The translations under genes were made by a program, and so were the position numbers. DNA of 64,000 bases, taken from positions 1 to 64,000 of the forward strand of contig CAAEXF010000075.1 of NCBI GenBank assembly GCA_900759715.1, given 5' to 3'. Below are positions 1 through 7,233 of this stretch, in pieces. Under the pieces are notes generated by a model, which was given only the letters and a program-made list of their open reading frames with translations, was not told the DNA's origin and did no database searches. The DNA comes from Clostridium_AM sp900759715. GTDB lineage: Bacteria > Bacillota > Clostridia > Clostridiales > Clostridiaceae. Within the stretch, counting starts at the first letter, position 1, and each line of letters opens with the position of its first letter.

Positions 1-303
1 AAACATATAAAGGTAAAAGATAACAAAGTTTATATCACTACTGATAAAAAATATTCAGATACTGCCTATGTAAGCTATTTATCTCCAGATGGACAAACAG
101 AAAATAAGGTTAAGCTAAGCTACAACGAAGATAAAAAGGCCTATGAAGGAGATATAAGCTTTGCAGCAGGAAAAGGTACTTGGAAAATTAATTATATAAT
201 TATTTCCGATTCCGATAAAAACACAAAAGCTTTCTATAACATAAAAGCTAACAAAGTATTTGGTGCTGACTTTAGCAAAGGTGATTCAACTTCTAAAAAC
301 TAG
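1..303 (+). CDS. C-terminal fragment of a hypothetical, probably secreted protein
   Basis: An open frame runs from the first base of the window to a TAG stop at 301-303. It gives 100 residues with no start codon inside the window, so this is the 3' end of a longer gene. The fragment is rich in Lys, Asp, Tyr and Ser and alternates short polar and hydrophobic stretches (for example YVSYLSPDGQ and GTWKINYIII). This fits a beta-sandwich or Ig-like extracellular module, but no family motif is recognised. It is followed by a hairpin terminator at 353-390, which supports it as a real gene end. The function of the whole protein cannot be judged from this piece. Confidence 0.6.
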   Translation, partial: KHIKVKDNKVYITTDKKYSDTAYVSYLSPDGQTENKVKLSYNEDKKAYEGDISFAAGKGTWKINYIIISDSDKNTKAFYNIKANKVFGADFSKGDSTSKN

Positions 304-352
304 TTTGAGAAAAGCGATAAGTAATTCCTTTTTCAAAATCAAGTAAATAGAA

Positions 353-390
353 GAGACTCCCTCAGAACAAAATTTTGAGAGAGTCTTTTC
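353..390. terminator. Intrinsic terminator between convergent genes
   Basis: GACTCCCTCA pairs with TGAGAGAGTC (one G-T type pair), followed by TTTTC on the plus strand. It ends the partial plus-strand gene and faces the 3' end of the glutathione peroxidase gene, so it may serve both. Confidence 0.75.
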
Positions 391-402
391 TACTATTGTA
401 AA

Positions 403-954
403 TTATTCAATTAATAATTTTTCTATTTCAGGAATCATATCTAATGGTTCTGTTGTAGGCTCAAATCTACCAATTATATTACCTTCTCCGTCAATTAAAA
501 ACTTAGTAAAGTTCCATTTTATAGAGTTGCCTATTAAGTATTCAGGAAACTTTTCTTCTAAGAAGCTATTTAATATTTTTCCACTTGGATGATTTAAATC
601 TAGTCCTTTAAAAGGGACTGCTTCGCTTAAATATTTAAATAGTGGATGTGCTGAAGCACCTCTTACATCTATCTTCTCAAATAGTGGGAATGTTACTCCA
701 TAATTTATTTCACAGAATTTCTTAACTTCATTATTATTTCCAGGCTCTTGTTCTGCAAATTGGTTGCAAGGGAATCCTAATATTTCAAGGCCTTTACTGT
801 TATACTTTTCATATATCTTTTCTAAATCTGCATATTGAGGTGTAAAACCGCATTTGCTTGCAGTGTTTGCAATTATTAATACTTTTCCTTTATATTTCTC
901 AAGAGATATTTCTTCACCATCTATTCCTTTTAATTTAAAATCATAAATTGACAT
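403..954 (-). CDS. Glutathione peroxidase family protein (BtuE/Gpx type)
   Basis: A 183-residue thiol peroxidase, full length for the bacterial GPx family. The peroxidatic residue is Cys35 in NTASKCGFT. The other members of the usual tetrad are visible as Gln65 (FPCNQF) and Trp147-Asn148 (KWNFTKF). The codon at position 35 is an ordinary Cys codon, so this is the non-selenocysteine form. Family knowledge: such enzymes reduce hydrogen peroxide and organic or lipid hydroperoxides, usually with thioredoxin as electron donor in bacteria, in the cytosol. The start is the ATG preceded by AAGGAGG on the minus strand. A perfect 24-bp palindrome lies just upstream of that ribosome binding site and may be an operator. 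The gene appears to be transcribed alone. Confidence 0.92.
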   Translation of the reverse strand: MSIYDFKLKGIDGEEISLEKYKGKVLIIANTASKCGFTPQYADLEKIYEKYNSKGLEILGFPCNQFAEQEPGNNNEVKKFCEINYGVTFPLFEKIDVRGASAHPLFKYLSEAVPFKGLDLNHPSGKILNSFLEEKFPEYLIGNSIKWNFTKFLIDGEGNIIGRFEPTTEPLDMIPEIEKLLIE

Positions 955-971
955 ATTATATTCCTCCTTGA

Positions 972-995
972 AATTTAATTTTATAAAATTAAATT
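972..995. promoter_or_regulatory. Perfect 24-bp palindrome upstream of glutathione peroxidase
   Basis: The 12-nt half AATTTAATTTTA is followed by its exact reverse complement, TAAAATTAAATT. The site lies directly 5' of the Shine-Dalgarno of the peroxidase gene and downstream of its likely promoter. A PerR-type operator would be expected for such a gene, but the sequence does not match the usual PerR box well. It could instead be another operator or an mRNA hairpin. Confidence 0.4.
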
Positions 996-1183
996 GTATA
1001 AAACTAACTTATATTATAAATTTATCATGCATCTAAAAGTTTGTCAATAATTATTTTCTACAAATAATTATTCTCAAATCAATTTTAGGCAGTAAAATAA
1101 AATCTCAACAGATAATATATACCTATATGACTTTAACTTTTCTAATAAACGAATAGCATGGAAATGTTTGTTATGTTTTTATA

Positions 1184-1230
1184 TTGACATTCAAACTTAT
1201 GTTTGGTATTCTTTAATAGAACAAACGTTC
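1184..1230 (+). promoter_or_regulatory. SigA-type promoter with LexA/DinR (SOS) box
   Basis: TTGACA (1184-1189), a 17-nt spacer and TATTCT (1207-1212) form a good vegetative promoter. GAAC-N4-GTTC (1219-1230), the core of the Gram-positive LexA/DinR box, sits where transcription would start. A weaker related palindrome, CAAAC-N4-GTTTG (1192-1205), lies in the spacer. The arrangement predicts LexA repression of the gene beginning at 1248. Confidence 0.6.
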
Positions 1231-1247
1231 GCATAAGGAGTGATAGC

Positions 1248-1850
1248 ATGGAAATAATAACAACGGGAAGCAAAACTAAGATTGATTTGATGTGGGAGAA
1301 CTGCAATGAGACAGGATTAGAACACCTATTTTTACTGAAAGATAATCATTGTATTACAGCAAATTCAATTATTCTAACAATGAGAGAAAATACTCCAATT
1401 CGTGTTTGGTATAAATTATATTGTGATTTAGACTGGAAAGTTAACAAATTTGACATTCATATGTTTGATGATAATTATAAAAATATTATGTTGGTATCCG
1501 ATGTCAAAGGGAATTGGGCAACTAGTACAGGTGAACCCGTAGAAGATTTAAGAGGCTGTACAGATATTGATATCTCAGCTACGCCTTTTACAAATACAAT
1601 TCCTATTAAACGTTTATCCTTAAAACCAGGAGAATCAAAAGAAATAAAAGTAGTTTATGTTGATGTTTATAATTTCAACTTAAGACCTGTAAAACAGCGT
1701 TATACTTGTTTGGAATCAAAAATAGATGGCTATAAATATAGATATGAAAATATAGATAGCGGTTTTATGGCAGAGTTTTGGGTAGATATAGAAGGATTTG
1801 TTATAGATTATCCTGATTTGTTTAAAAGGATATATAATCTTGAAAGTTAA
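1248..1850 (+). CDS. DUF1089 / putative glycolipid-binding protein
   Basis: A 200-residue protein that matches the putative glycolipid-binding family (DUF1089) in its diagnostic stretches. These are an N-terminal GLEHLFLL segment, the central GCTDIDIS-TPFTNTIPIKRL block, and the C-terminal VDIEGFVIDYPDLFKRI segment. It has no signal peptide or membrane segment and is probably a cytosolic beta-barrel-like protein. The ATG at 1248 was chosen because ATAAGGAG lies 8-15 nt upstream; an in-frame ATG at 1203 would fall inside the promoter. The biochemical function of the family is not settled. The unusual feature is the LexA-type operator at the start site, which suggests induction by DNA damage. 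No neighbour shares its strand or obvious function. Confidence 0.8.
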   Translation: MEIITTGSKTKIDLMWENCNETGLEHLFLLKDNHCITANSIILTMRENTPIRVWYKLYCDLDWKVNKFDIHMFDDNYKNIMLVSDVKGNWATSTGEPVEDLRGCTDIDISATPFTNTIPIKRLSLKPGESKEIKVVYVDVYNFNLRPVKQRYTCLESKIDGYKYRYENIDSGFMAEFWVDIEGFVIDYPDLFKRIYNLES

Positions 1851-1858
1851 GTTATTTA

Positions 1859-1890
1859 GGGCTGCAAGCCAGTTACCGGACTTGCAGCTC
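1859..1890. terminator. Hairpin between the DUF1089 gene and map
   Basis: GGGCTGCAAG pairs with CTTGCAGCTC around a 12-nt loop in the gap between two convergent genes. The T-run is weak on both strands, so termination efficiency is uncertain. Confidence 0.55.
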
Positions 1891-1894
1891 TATG

Positions 1895-2764
1895 TTACCT
1901 TGATATTATTTCTATACCATCTTCAGTTACTAAAATTGTGTGTTCCCATTGCGCTGAAAGTGACCCATCTTCTGTAAGTATTGTCCAGTCATCATCAGCA
2001 TCTACAAATACTTTATGACTGCCTGCATTTATCATAGGTTCAATAGTAATTACCATACCTGGTACTAATATCATTCCCTCTCCCCTATTTCCATAGTGAT
2101 AAACAAAAGGCTCCTCCTGAAACTTGAGTCCTGTTCCATGCCCTCCAAGATCCCTGACTACTGAGTATCCATTAGTTTCTGCATGTTCTTGTATAGCTGC
2201 TCCTATATCACCTAAAAATCCCCAAGGTCTAACTGCTTCTATTCCCTTGTATAGACACTCTTTGGTTACATCCACTAATTTTCTAGCATCTTCACTCACA
2301 TTGCCAATTGTAAACATTCTAGATGCATCTGAGTAGTATCCATTAAATATAGTAGATGCATCAACATTTATGATATCTCCACTCTTAAGAATTACATTCT
2401 CACTTGGTATACCATGGCACACCTCATCATTAATTGATGTACAAATGCTCTTTGGAAAACCATTATAATTAAGGGTAGCTGGTACTCCTCCTCTAGCCAC
2501 TGTGTAATCGTGAGCTAACTTATTAATTTCCTCTGTACTCATACCTTCTCTAATATTTTTACCAATTAAATCCAGAACACCATTATTAATTTCAGCGCTT
2601 TTTCTTATTCCTTCGATTTGCTTCTTATTTTTAATAATATCTCGTGATGGTACTTTATATCCCTGTCGTTTTAACTCTTCTAGCTTTTCGTCAAAATCCA
2701 AATGGCACTTTTTATATTTTAGTCCACTTCCACACCAACATTCATCATTTCTATTTAAACTCAT
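1895..2764 (-). CDS. map: Type I methionine aminopeptidase with SEC-C zinc motif
   Basis: A 289-residue enzyme that removes N-terminal methionine from nascent proteins. Residues 1-21 form a SEC-C type metal-binding extension (Cys9, Cys11, Cys20-His21 in CWCGSGLKYKKCH), followed by a linker and the pita-bread catalytic domain from about residue 45. The five metal ligands are visible: Asp135 (NVDAS), Asp146 (SDASRMF), His209 (GGHGTG), Glu242 (IEPM) and Glu274 (WEHTILV). The SEC-C extension is common in clostridial and bacillal secondary Map paralogues and is thought to help ribosome association. The gene stands alone, away from a ribosomal-protein operon, so it may be a second map copy. The start ATG has GGAGAG upstream. 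Confidence 0.93.
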   Translation of the reverse strand: MSLNRNDECWCGSGLKYKKCHLDFDEKLEELKRQGYKVPSRDIIKNKKQIEGIRKSAEINNGVLDLIGKNIREGMSTEEINKLAHDYTVARGGVPATLNYNGFPKSICTSINDEVCHGIPSENVILKSGDIINVDASTIFNGYYSDASRMFTIGNVSEDARKLVDVTKECLYKGIEAVRPWGFLGDIGAAIQEHAETNGYSVVRDLGGHGTGLKFQEEPFVYHYGNRGEGMILVPGMVITIEPMINAGSHKVFVDADDDWTILTEDGSLSAQWEHTILVTEDGIEIISR

Positions 2765-2974
2765 TTGATACTCTCCTTAATCTAATTTATTATATAAATC
2801 TACAAACCCAACAATTGATAAACTTCTTTCGATAAAGTGTTCTTTAATATCAATATCCAAGCTATTCACTTTTGTTTCCCAGTTCAGTGCAATTAACTAA
2901 TAAATATCTTTTACAATTTAGGTTTCAACAAATAATACCTTTTGTCTTTAACTTACATTTTATCATCATACTTA

Positions 2975-3011
2975 TAAAAAGTAAAAGTGATACCATTACT
3001 AGTATCACTTT
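2975..3011 (-). terminator. Terminator of the aldo/keto reductase gene
   Basis: AAAGTGATAC pairs perfectly with GTATCACTTT around an 8-nt loop, and on the minus strand it is followed by TTTACTTTTTATA. It lies in the 342-bp gap 2765-3106. I see no gene in the rest of that gap. Confidence 0.8.
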
Positions 3012-3106
3012 GCCTACTATATTAATTACTAGCTTTTTCTTATTCATAAGAAATTATTCTTGATGTAACGTTCAAAATAGTCTTTTATAAGGATTAGTTT
3101 TTGATT

Positions 3107-4246
3107 CTATTCAAACAATTCTTTAACATTTTTTAATTCTTTTCGAATTGAAATACCTTGAGGACAATGACTTTCACATTTGCCACACTCTACGCAGCTT
3201 GATGCTTTTTCTTTAGGTTCAAGCCAGTTGTAAAGTTCTTTTTCACCAAACATGTGGTAATTATTATAAATTTCGAAGCACATAGGAATGTTTACACCTG
3301 ATGAACATGGCATACAGTATTTACAAGCTGTACAATTAACTTTTATTTTTCCTTTAATAATATTTTTAACTTGATCAATCATATCTAATTCCTTCTTTGT
3401 CAAGGAATTTGCTTTCGTTTCACTTGCTATTTTTATATTTTCTATAACTTGTTCCATTGTATTCATACCGCTTAGAAGCACAGATACTTCTGGGTGGTTC
3501 CACACCCATTTTAAAGCCCATTCTGCTGCTGATATTTTTGAATTTTCCTGTTTGAAAGCTGCTTTAGCTTCCTCTGGAAGATTATTAACAAGCTTTCCTC
3601 CTCTAAGAGGTTCCATAATTGCAATTCCTAAACCTTTTGCTGCAGCATACTTTAACCCTTCACTTCCAGCTTGATAATTATCATCTAAATAATTATATTG
3701 TATTTGACAAAATGACCAGTCGTAATAATCTACTATTTCTTTAAACACTTCTAGATTATCATGGAAGGAAAAACCTGCATGTTTTATTCTTCCGTCCTCT
3801 ATAGCTTCATCTAAAAACTTGTCAACGCCAGCTTCTTTTAATGTAGCCCACACTTTACTATCAAGAGCATGAACTAAGTAAAAATCTATTGAATCTATTT
3901 CAAGTCTCTTTAGTTGCTCATTTAAGTATTTGTTCATGTCTTCCTTTGACTTTATCAACCAACTAGGAAGTTTTGTAGCTATTTTCACTTTTTCTCTATA
4001 GCCATACTTTAATACTTTCGCTACAAAAGGTTCACTTTCCCCAGCCTTATCCATACCTGTCCCATGATAAGGATAGGCAGTATCTATATAGTTTACCCCT
4101 TTATCAATTGCGCTACGTACTAACTTTATCGCTTTTTCCTCATCAATTTTAGATGGATCCCCTCCTGGAAGAATGGGTAGTCTCATGCATCCAAATCCCA
4201 AGATTGAAACCATCTCATTAGTTTTCCCAAACTTTCTATATAACAT
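3107..4246 (-). CDS. Aldo/keto reductase with C-terminal 4Fe-4S ferredoxin-like tail
   Basis: A 379-residue protein. Residues 1-290 form the TIM-barrel aldo/keto reductase domain, with the catalytic tetrad Asp55, Tyr60, Lys92 and His126 (YIDTAYPYH, KIATKLP, YLVHA). The C-terminal 80 residues carry two cysteine clusters, VNCTACKYCMPC and CVECGKCESHCPQGI, the second with the spacing of a 4Fe-4S ferredoxin site. This two-domain form is a well-known anaerobe subfamily that reduces carbonyl compounds with NAD(P)H or via the iron-sulfur domain; its substrate is unknown. The upstream MarR gene is on the same strand and may regulate it. A terminator follows at 2975-3011. The start ATG has a GGAGGGG sequence upstream. 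Confidence 0.9.
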   Translation of the reverse strand: MLYRKFGKTNEMVSILGFGCMRLPILPGGDPSKIDEEKAIKLVRSAIDKGVNYIDTAYPYHGTGMDKAGESEPFVAKVLKYGYREKVKIATKLPSWLIKSKEDMNKYLNEQLKRLEIDSIDFYLVHALDSKVWATLKEAGVDKFLDEAIEDGRIKHAGFSFHDNLEVFKEIVDYYDWSFCQIQYNYLDDNYQAGSEGLKYAAAKGLGIAIMEPLRGGKLVNNLPEEAKAAFKQENSKISAAEWALKWVWNHPEVSVLLSGMNTMEQVIENIKIASETKANSLTKKELDMIDQVKNIIKGKIKVNCTACKYCMPCSSGVNIPMCFEIYNNYHMFGEKELYNWLEPKEKASSCVECGKCESHCPQGISIRKELKNVKELFE

Positions 4247-4396
4247 AATAACCCCTCCATTAGATGAATAGTAAAATTTGTTTATAGTTCATAGTATTAA
4301 TATTGTTTTATTTTCCAATATATTCATAATATTACACCTTTAAGTATATACAAAGTCAAAAGCTTTTTAAATAAGTCCAAAAATATTATTAGGTCA

Positions 4397-4831
4397 CTAA
4401 TCTAATATATCAATAAGAGAGTGATTATATTTCTTCAAAAGTTTCGCAAATACTTTACATTCTTCATCAGACCAATTTCTTAGAAGCTCTGCGACCTTTT
4501 CCAATCGCAACTGCTTATATTCGTTAAACTCCTTTACACCGAAATCCGTTATTTGAAGTGAGTACGCTCTTCTATCTACTGTATCAGGTATTCTATATAT
4601 ATATCCTTTTTGTTCTAAAACTGTCGCTTGTCTGCTTATTGTAGAAGTATCCAAATGTAGTTCATCCGCTAGAGCCTTAACTCCAGTAGCTCCATTAGAT
4701 ATTATTTGATGTAACAAGAGATATGCAGATCTATCAAGATTACCAATTTTTTTATAGGTTGCAATTAGTGATAGATGACGAAGTAGCACTGCTAATTCAA
4801 TTTCAATGGTTTCCAAAGACTGTTCATCCAT
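4397..4831 (-). CDS. MarR family transcriptional regulator
   Basis: A 144-residue winged-helix protein of normal MarR length. The recognition helix and wing region is seen in ALADELHLDTSTISRQATVLEQKGYIYRIPDTVDRRAY, ending with the typical D-R-R of the wing. Helices before and after it would form the dimer interface. It probably represses a detoxification or stress gene, and the adjacent downstream aldo/keto reductase on the same strand is the obvious candidate. The 150-bp gap between them allows a separate promoter. The start ATG has GTGAGGT upstream. The ligand cannot be predicted. Confidence 0.88.
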   Translation of the reverse strand: MDEQSLETIEIELAVLLRHLSLIATYKKIGNLDRSAYLLLHQIISNGATGVKALADELHLDTSTISRQATVLEQKGYIYRIPDTVDRRAYSLQITDFGVKEFNEYKQLRLEKVAELLRNWSDEECKVFAKLLKKYNHSLIDILD

Positions 4832-4897
4832 GTCTTTATTACCTCACTTTATATATCTTATAGGACTTATTTTAACACAAGAATAACCATTTTTAAA

Positions 4898-5084
4898 TTT
4901 ATCCGATGACTTAGCCGCTCTAATACTCCCATCGCACTCTGTGAAAGCGATTCGCACCAAATCGGAGATTTGGGCTCTCTGCTTTTCTTCAAGTGGGAGT
5001 AAAGAGCGGCTAGGCCCCTGGATAACGACTTCTAAGCTTCAGATGGAGTCAAAACTCCACCTGAAGCCAAGAATTCTGTTTATA
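4898..5084 (+). repeat. Structured repeat, copy 1 (187 bp)
   Basis: First of five dispersed related elements. It starts with TTTATCCGATGACT and ends with GAATTCTGTTTATA. Nested pairing is visible: TTTATCC with GGATAA, TAGCCGCTCT with AGAGCGGCTA, ACTCCCA with TGGGAGT, AAAGC with GCTTT, and a core hairpin CCAAATC-gga-GATTTGG. After the closed domain comes a second hairpin (CTTCAG-A-TGGAGT with ACTCCA-C-CTGAAG). It has no reading frame of its own. Copy 2 has the same length and the same ends. It could be a MITE-like remnant of an IS200/IS605-type element or IStron, or a structured RNA; the sequence does not decide. Confidence 0.8.
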
Positions 5085-5121
5085 GTATCCACCACCATTA
5101 GTCTGATAATTTAGAAAATTA

Positions 5122-5175
5122 TTGACATTGTTATGGTAAGTTGTATAATTAAATTATATAGTTGTATTATACAAC
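5122..5175 (+). promoter_or_regulatory. Promoter and palindromic operator of the CBS-domain gene
   Basis: TTGACA (5122-5127), a 16-nt spacer and TATAAT (5144-5149) make a strong promoter. The -10 lies inside GTTGTATAAT, and a perfect palindrome GTTGTAT-T-ATACAAC follows at 5161-5175, so the same half-site occurs at the -10 and just downstream of the start. This looks like a repressor operator; the regulator is unknown. Confidence 0.55.
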
Positions 5176-5254
5176 TTGTTGAAAAGAATCAAAAATAAAT
5201 TAATATTTTATAACATTAGCTTATTTTTTAATTATATTTGATAGGAGAGTAATT

Positions 5255-5710
5255 ATGAAAGCTCATGAAATTATGATCACTCAAGTCTATACAGTTAGGG
5301 AAAGTGACACAGTGCGAGCTGTCATTAAAAAATTTATTAATCACCGCATTAGTGGACTTCCTGTGGTAAATGACAAAAATGAAATCATCGCCTATATAAG
5401 CGATGGAGATATCATGCGATATATTGGCAAACATGAAAATTTAGTAGCTGATTTTTTCTACTATGTTGCCTTTATAAAAGGTGACGATGAAGAATTTGAG
5501 GATAGGGTACAAAAAATTTTGGATTTAAATATTCTTAGTATCGCACAAAAGAAGGTTATTAAAGTTTCTCAAGATGAAGATATTGAAAATATTGCTGCTA
5601 TTTTAGCTAAAAGACATATAAAAAAGCTGCCAGTTGAACATAACGGAGTGTTAATTGGAATAATCAGCCGTGGAGATGTCATTAGAAATTGCTTTAAATC
5701 TATACTTTAA
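5255..5710 (+). CDS. Tandem CBS-domain protein
   Basis: A 151-residue protein made almost entirely of two CBS domains. Residues 1-60 hold the first (EIMITQVYTVRESDTV, then SGLPVVNDKNEIIAYISDGDIMRYI). Residues about 90-151 hold the second (KKVIKVSQDEDIENIAAIL, then KKLPVEHNGVLIGIISRGDVIR). Stand-alone CBS pairs bind adenine nucleotides and act as energy-sensing modules; no partner enzyme is encoded beside it. The start ATG has GGAGAG 5 nt upstream. The gene has a strong promoter with a palindromic operator, about 100 nt of leader, and its own terminator at 5719-5741. Confidence 0.9.
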   Translation: MKAHEIMITQVYTVRESDTVRAVIKKFINHRISGLPVVNDKNEIIAYISDGDIMRYIGKHENLVADFFYYVAFIKGDDEEFEDRVQKILDLNILSIAQKKVIKVSQDEDIENIAAILAKRHIKKLPVEHNGVLIGIISRGDVIRNCFKSIL

Positions 5711-5718
5711 TAAATAAT

Positions 5719-5741
5719 AGACAATCCTTATCGGGTTGTCT
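5719..5741 (+). terminator. Terminator after the CBS-domain gene
   Basis: AGACAATCC pairs with GGGTTGTCT (one wobble) over a 5-nt loop just after the stop codon. The following T-run is short. Confidence 0.55.
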
Positions 5742-5845
5742 ATCTTGCCTTCTCATATGATATTTATTTATAATTTTACTATTTCTCCTTCAAAATTAGT
5801 AATCAATCTATGATAACATAATATTACCATATAATGCTTATTATA

Positions 5846-5878
5846 TAAAAAATAAATGCCCTATTATAAAGGGCATTA
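5846..5878 (-). terminator. Terminator of the molybdenum hydroxylase genes
   Basis: On the minus strand AATGCCCT pairs with AGGGCATT and is followed by TATTTTTTATA. It closes the long minus-strand gene run that ends at 5924. Nearly the same 30-odd bases recur at 17724-17756 behind another gene. Confidence 0.85.
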
Positions 5879-5923
5879 ACAACATAGTCTGCTTTATTTA
5901 TAAATTTAAATTATGCATAGCTC

Positions 5924-6397
5924 TCATTTTTTCTTTAATAACAATACTGATTTTACAGCTTCTCTAATCTCTTCATATCCAGTACATCTGCAAATATTAG
6001 ATTGAAGCCATTCTTCAATAGTTTCATCATCTGCATTCGGATGAGTGGTTACAAGCCCATAACAGTTCATTATGAAACCGGAAGTACAATATCCACATTG
6101 AAAACCCCATTTATCTATAAAAGCCTTTTGAATAGGATCTTCCTTTAAACCTTCAATGGTGATTATTTTATGTCCAACAGCTTCAACAGCCAGCATAATA
6201 CATGATTTAACTGGCAGTCCATCTAAGAGTACAGTACATGTACCACAGTCACCATTTTCACATCCAACTTTTGCTCCAGCTAACCCCAATTGCTCTCTAA
6301 GCACTCTAAGTAAAGTATCTGCTGGCCTTACAATTAAGCCTCTCTTTTCGCCATTAATATCAAGTTCTATTCTTGCTGTTTCAATATATGATATCAT
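5924..6397 (-). CDS. Molybdenum hydroxylase, 2Fe-2S subunit (XdhC/CoxS type)
   Basis: A 157-residue small subunit with both iron-sulfur domains. The plant-ferredoxin-like N-terminal domain has Cys46, Cys51, Cys54 and Cys66 (GCENGDCGTC...C). The C-terminal helical domain has Cys101, Cys104, Cys136 and Cys138 (CGYC...CRC). It passes electrons between the molybdenum centre and FAD. It is the last gene of an L-M-S set; its ATG overlaps the TGA of the FAD subunit (ATGA), indicating translational coupling. The order Mo, FAD, FeS is that of E. coli xdhABC. Specificity cannot be told from this subunit. A strong terminator follows. Confidence 0.93.
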   Translation of the reverse strand: MISYIETARIELDINGEKRGLIVRPADTLLRVLREQLGLAGAKVGCENGDCGTCTVLLDGLPVKSCIMLAVEAVGHKIITIEGLKEDPIQKAFIDKWGFQCGYCTSGFIMNCYGLVTTHPNADDETIEEWLQSNICRCTGYEEIREAVKSVLLLKKK

Positions 6398-7233
6398 CGC
6401 CCTTCACCTTCCAACTTTTCCAGAGTATAATTTAGCAAATTTCTGAGTACAAACTTTTTATATTCAGAAGATCCCTGAATATTGCCAAATATAGGTGCAG
6501 GCACATGGTTTATTGCCTGTTCTATTCTTTTCTCCCTTGAAAGATTTTTATTATTTATATCCTCCTCCATCTTAATAGATCTAAATGGAAAAGCACAAAC
6601 TCCGCTAAATGCCATTTGTATATTACTATTTTTTTTAAGTGCAGCCATACTAATTAAAGGATAATCTATTTTTTCCATTTTAGTCTTCTTCACGGATATA
6701 TAAGGCAATTTGGCATAGCTCATGTCTGTTACTAATTGAAAAAGAAATTCTCCTTTTTCCAGTTGAAGCCTTTGGTTAAAAGCTTTATTTATTGGAACTA
6801 TTCTTTTACCTTTTTCTCCGTAAATAATTACATTGCTATCTGCAATTAAATGACCTAAAATTGCCTCCTTATATATAATTCTCCCACAAATGTTTCCGCC
6901 TACAGTTATCGTATTACGTGCTGTATGATCTGCTGGAAAATTTGCTGTCTTACTTAGAATTGGAACTGATTTATTCTCAGAAATGCGAGTAAGTGTAACT
7001 GCAGCTCCAATTATCATCTGGTTATTTTTTGTTTCAAATACATTACATTCAGGAATTCCTTTAATGTCTATCACTGCCTTTGTAGATATATCATTTCTTC
7101 TTGCCATAGTGATTATTTCCGTACCACCTGAATAATATAAAGGGTTCTTATTACTCTCACTGAGCTTTCCATATAGCTTCACAGCCTCATCTAATGAATC
7201 AGGTTTATAATATTCAAAATTAATTGGAATCAT
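6394..7233 (-). CDS. Molybdenum hydroxylase, FAD-binding subunit (XdhB/CoxM type)
   Basis: A 279-residue medium subunit of the CO-dehydrogenase/xanthine-dehydrogenase flavoprotein family. The FAD-binding signatures are YSGGTEII near residue 35 and the TVGGNICG block near residue 110, followed by the usual C-terminal CO_deh_flav_C region. It receives electrons from the 2Fe-2S subunit and passes them on, normally to NAD+ or another acceptor. Its ATG overlaps the stop of the large-subunit gene by one base, and its stop overlaps the next start. It is close to normal length for the family. No XdhC-type maturation factor or molybdopterin biosynthesis gene is present in the window. Confidence 0.9.
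   Translation of the reverse strand: MIPINFEYYKPDSLDEAVKLYGKLSESNKNPLYYSGGTEIITMARRNDISTKAVIDIKGIPECNVFETKNNQMIIGAAVTLTRISENKSVPILSKTANFPADHTARNTITVGGNICGRIIYKEAILGHLIADSNVIIYGEKGKRIVPINKAFNQRLQLEKGEFLFQLVTDMSYAKLPYISVKKTKMEKIDYPLISMAALKKNSNIQMAFSGVCAFPFRSIKMEEDINNKNLSREKRIEQAINHVPAPIFGNIQGSSEYKKFVLRNLLNYTLEKLEGEGR

Noticed and set aside
1203..1247. Upstream ATG start for the DUF1089 gene
   Set aside because: It would lie inside the promoter and operator and has no ribosome binding site; the ATG at 1248 has a good one and matches the family N-terminus.
4898..5084. CRISPR array or tRNA cluster at the repeats
   Set aside because: The five copies are dispersed over 40 kb, long and individually structured, with no spacers, cas genes or tRNA features.
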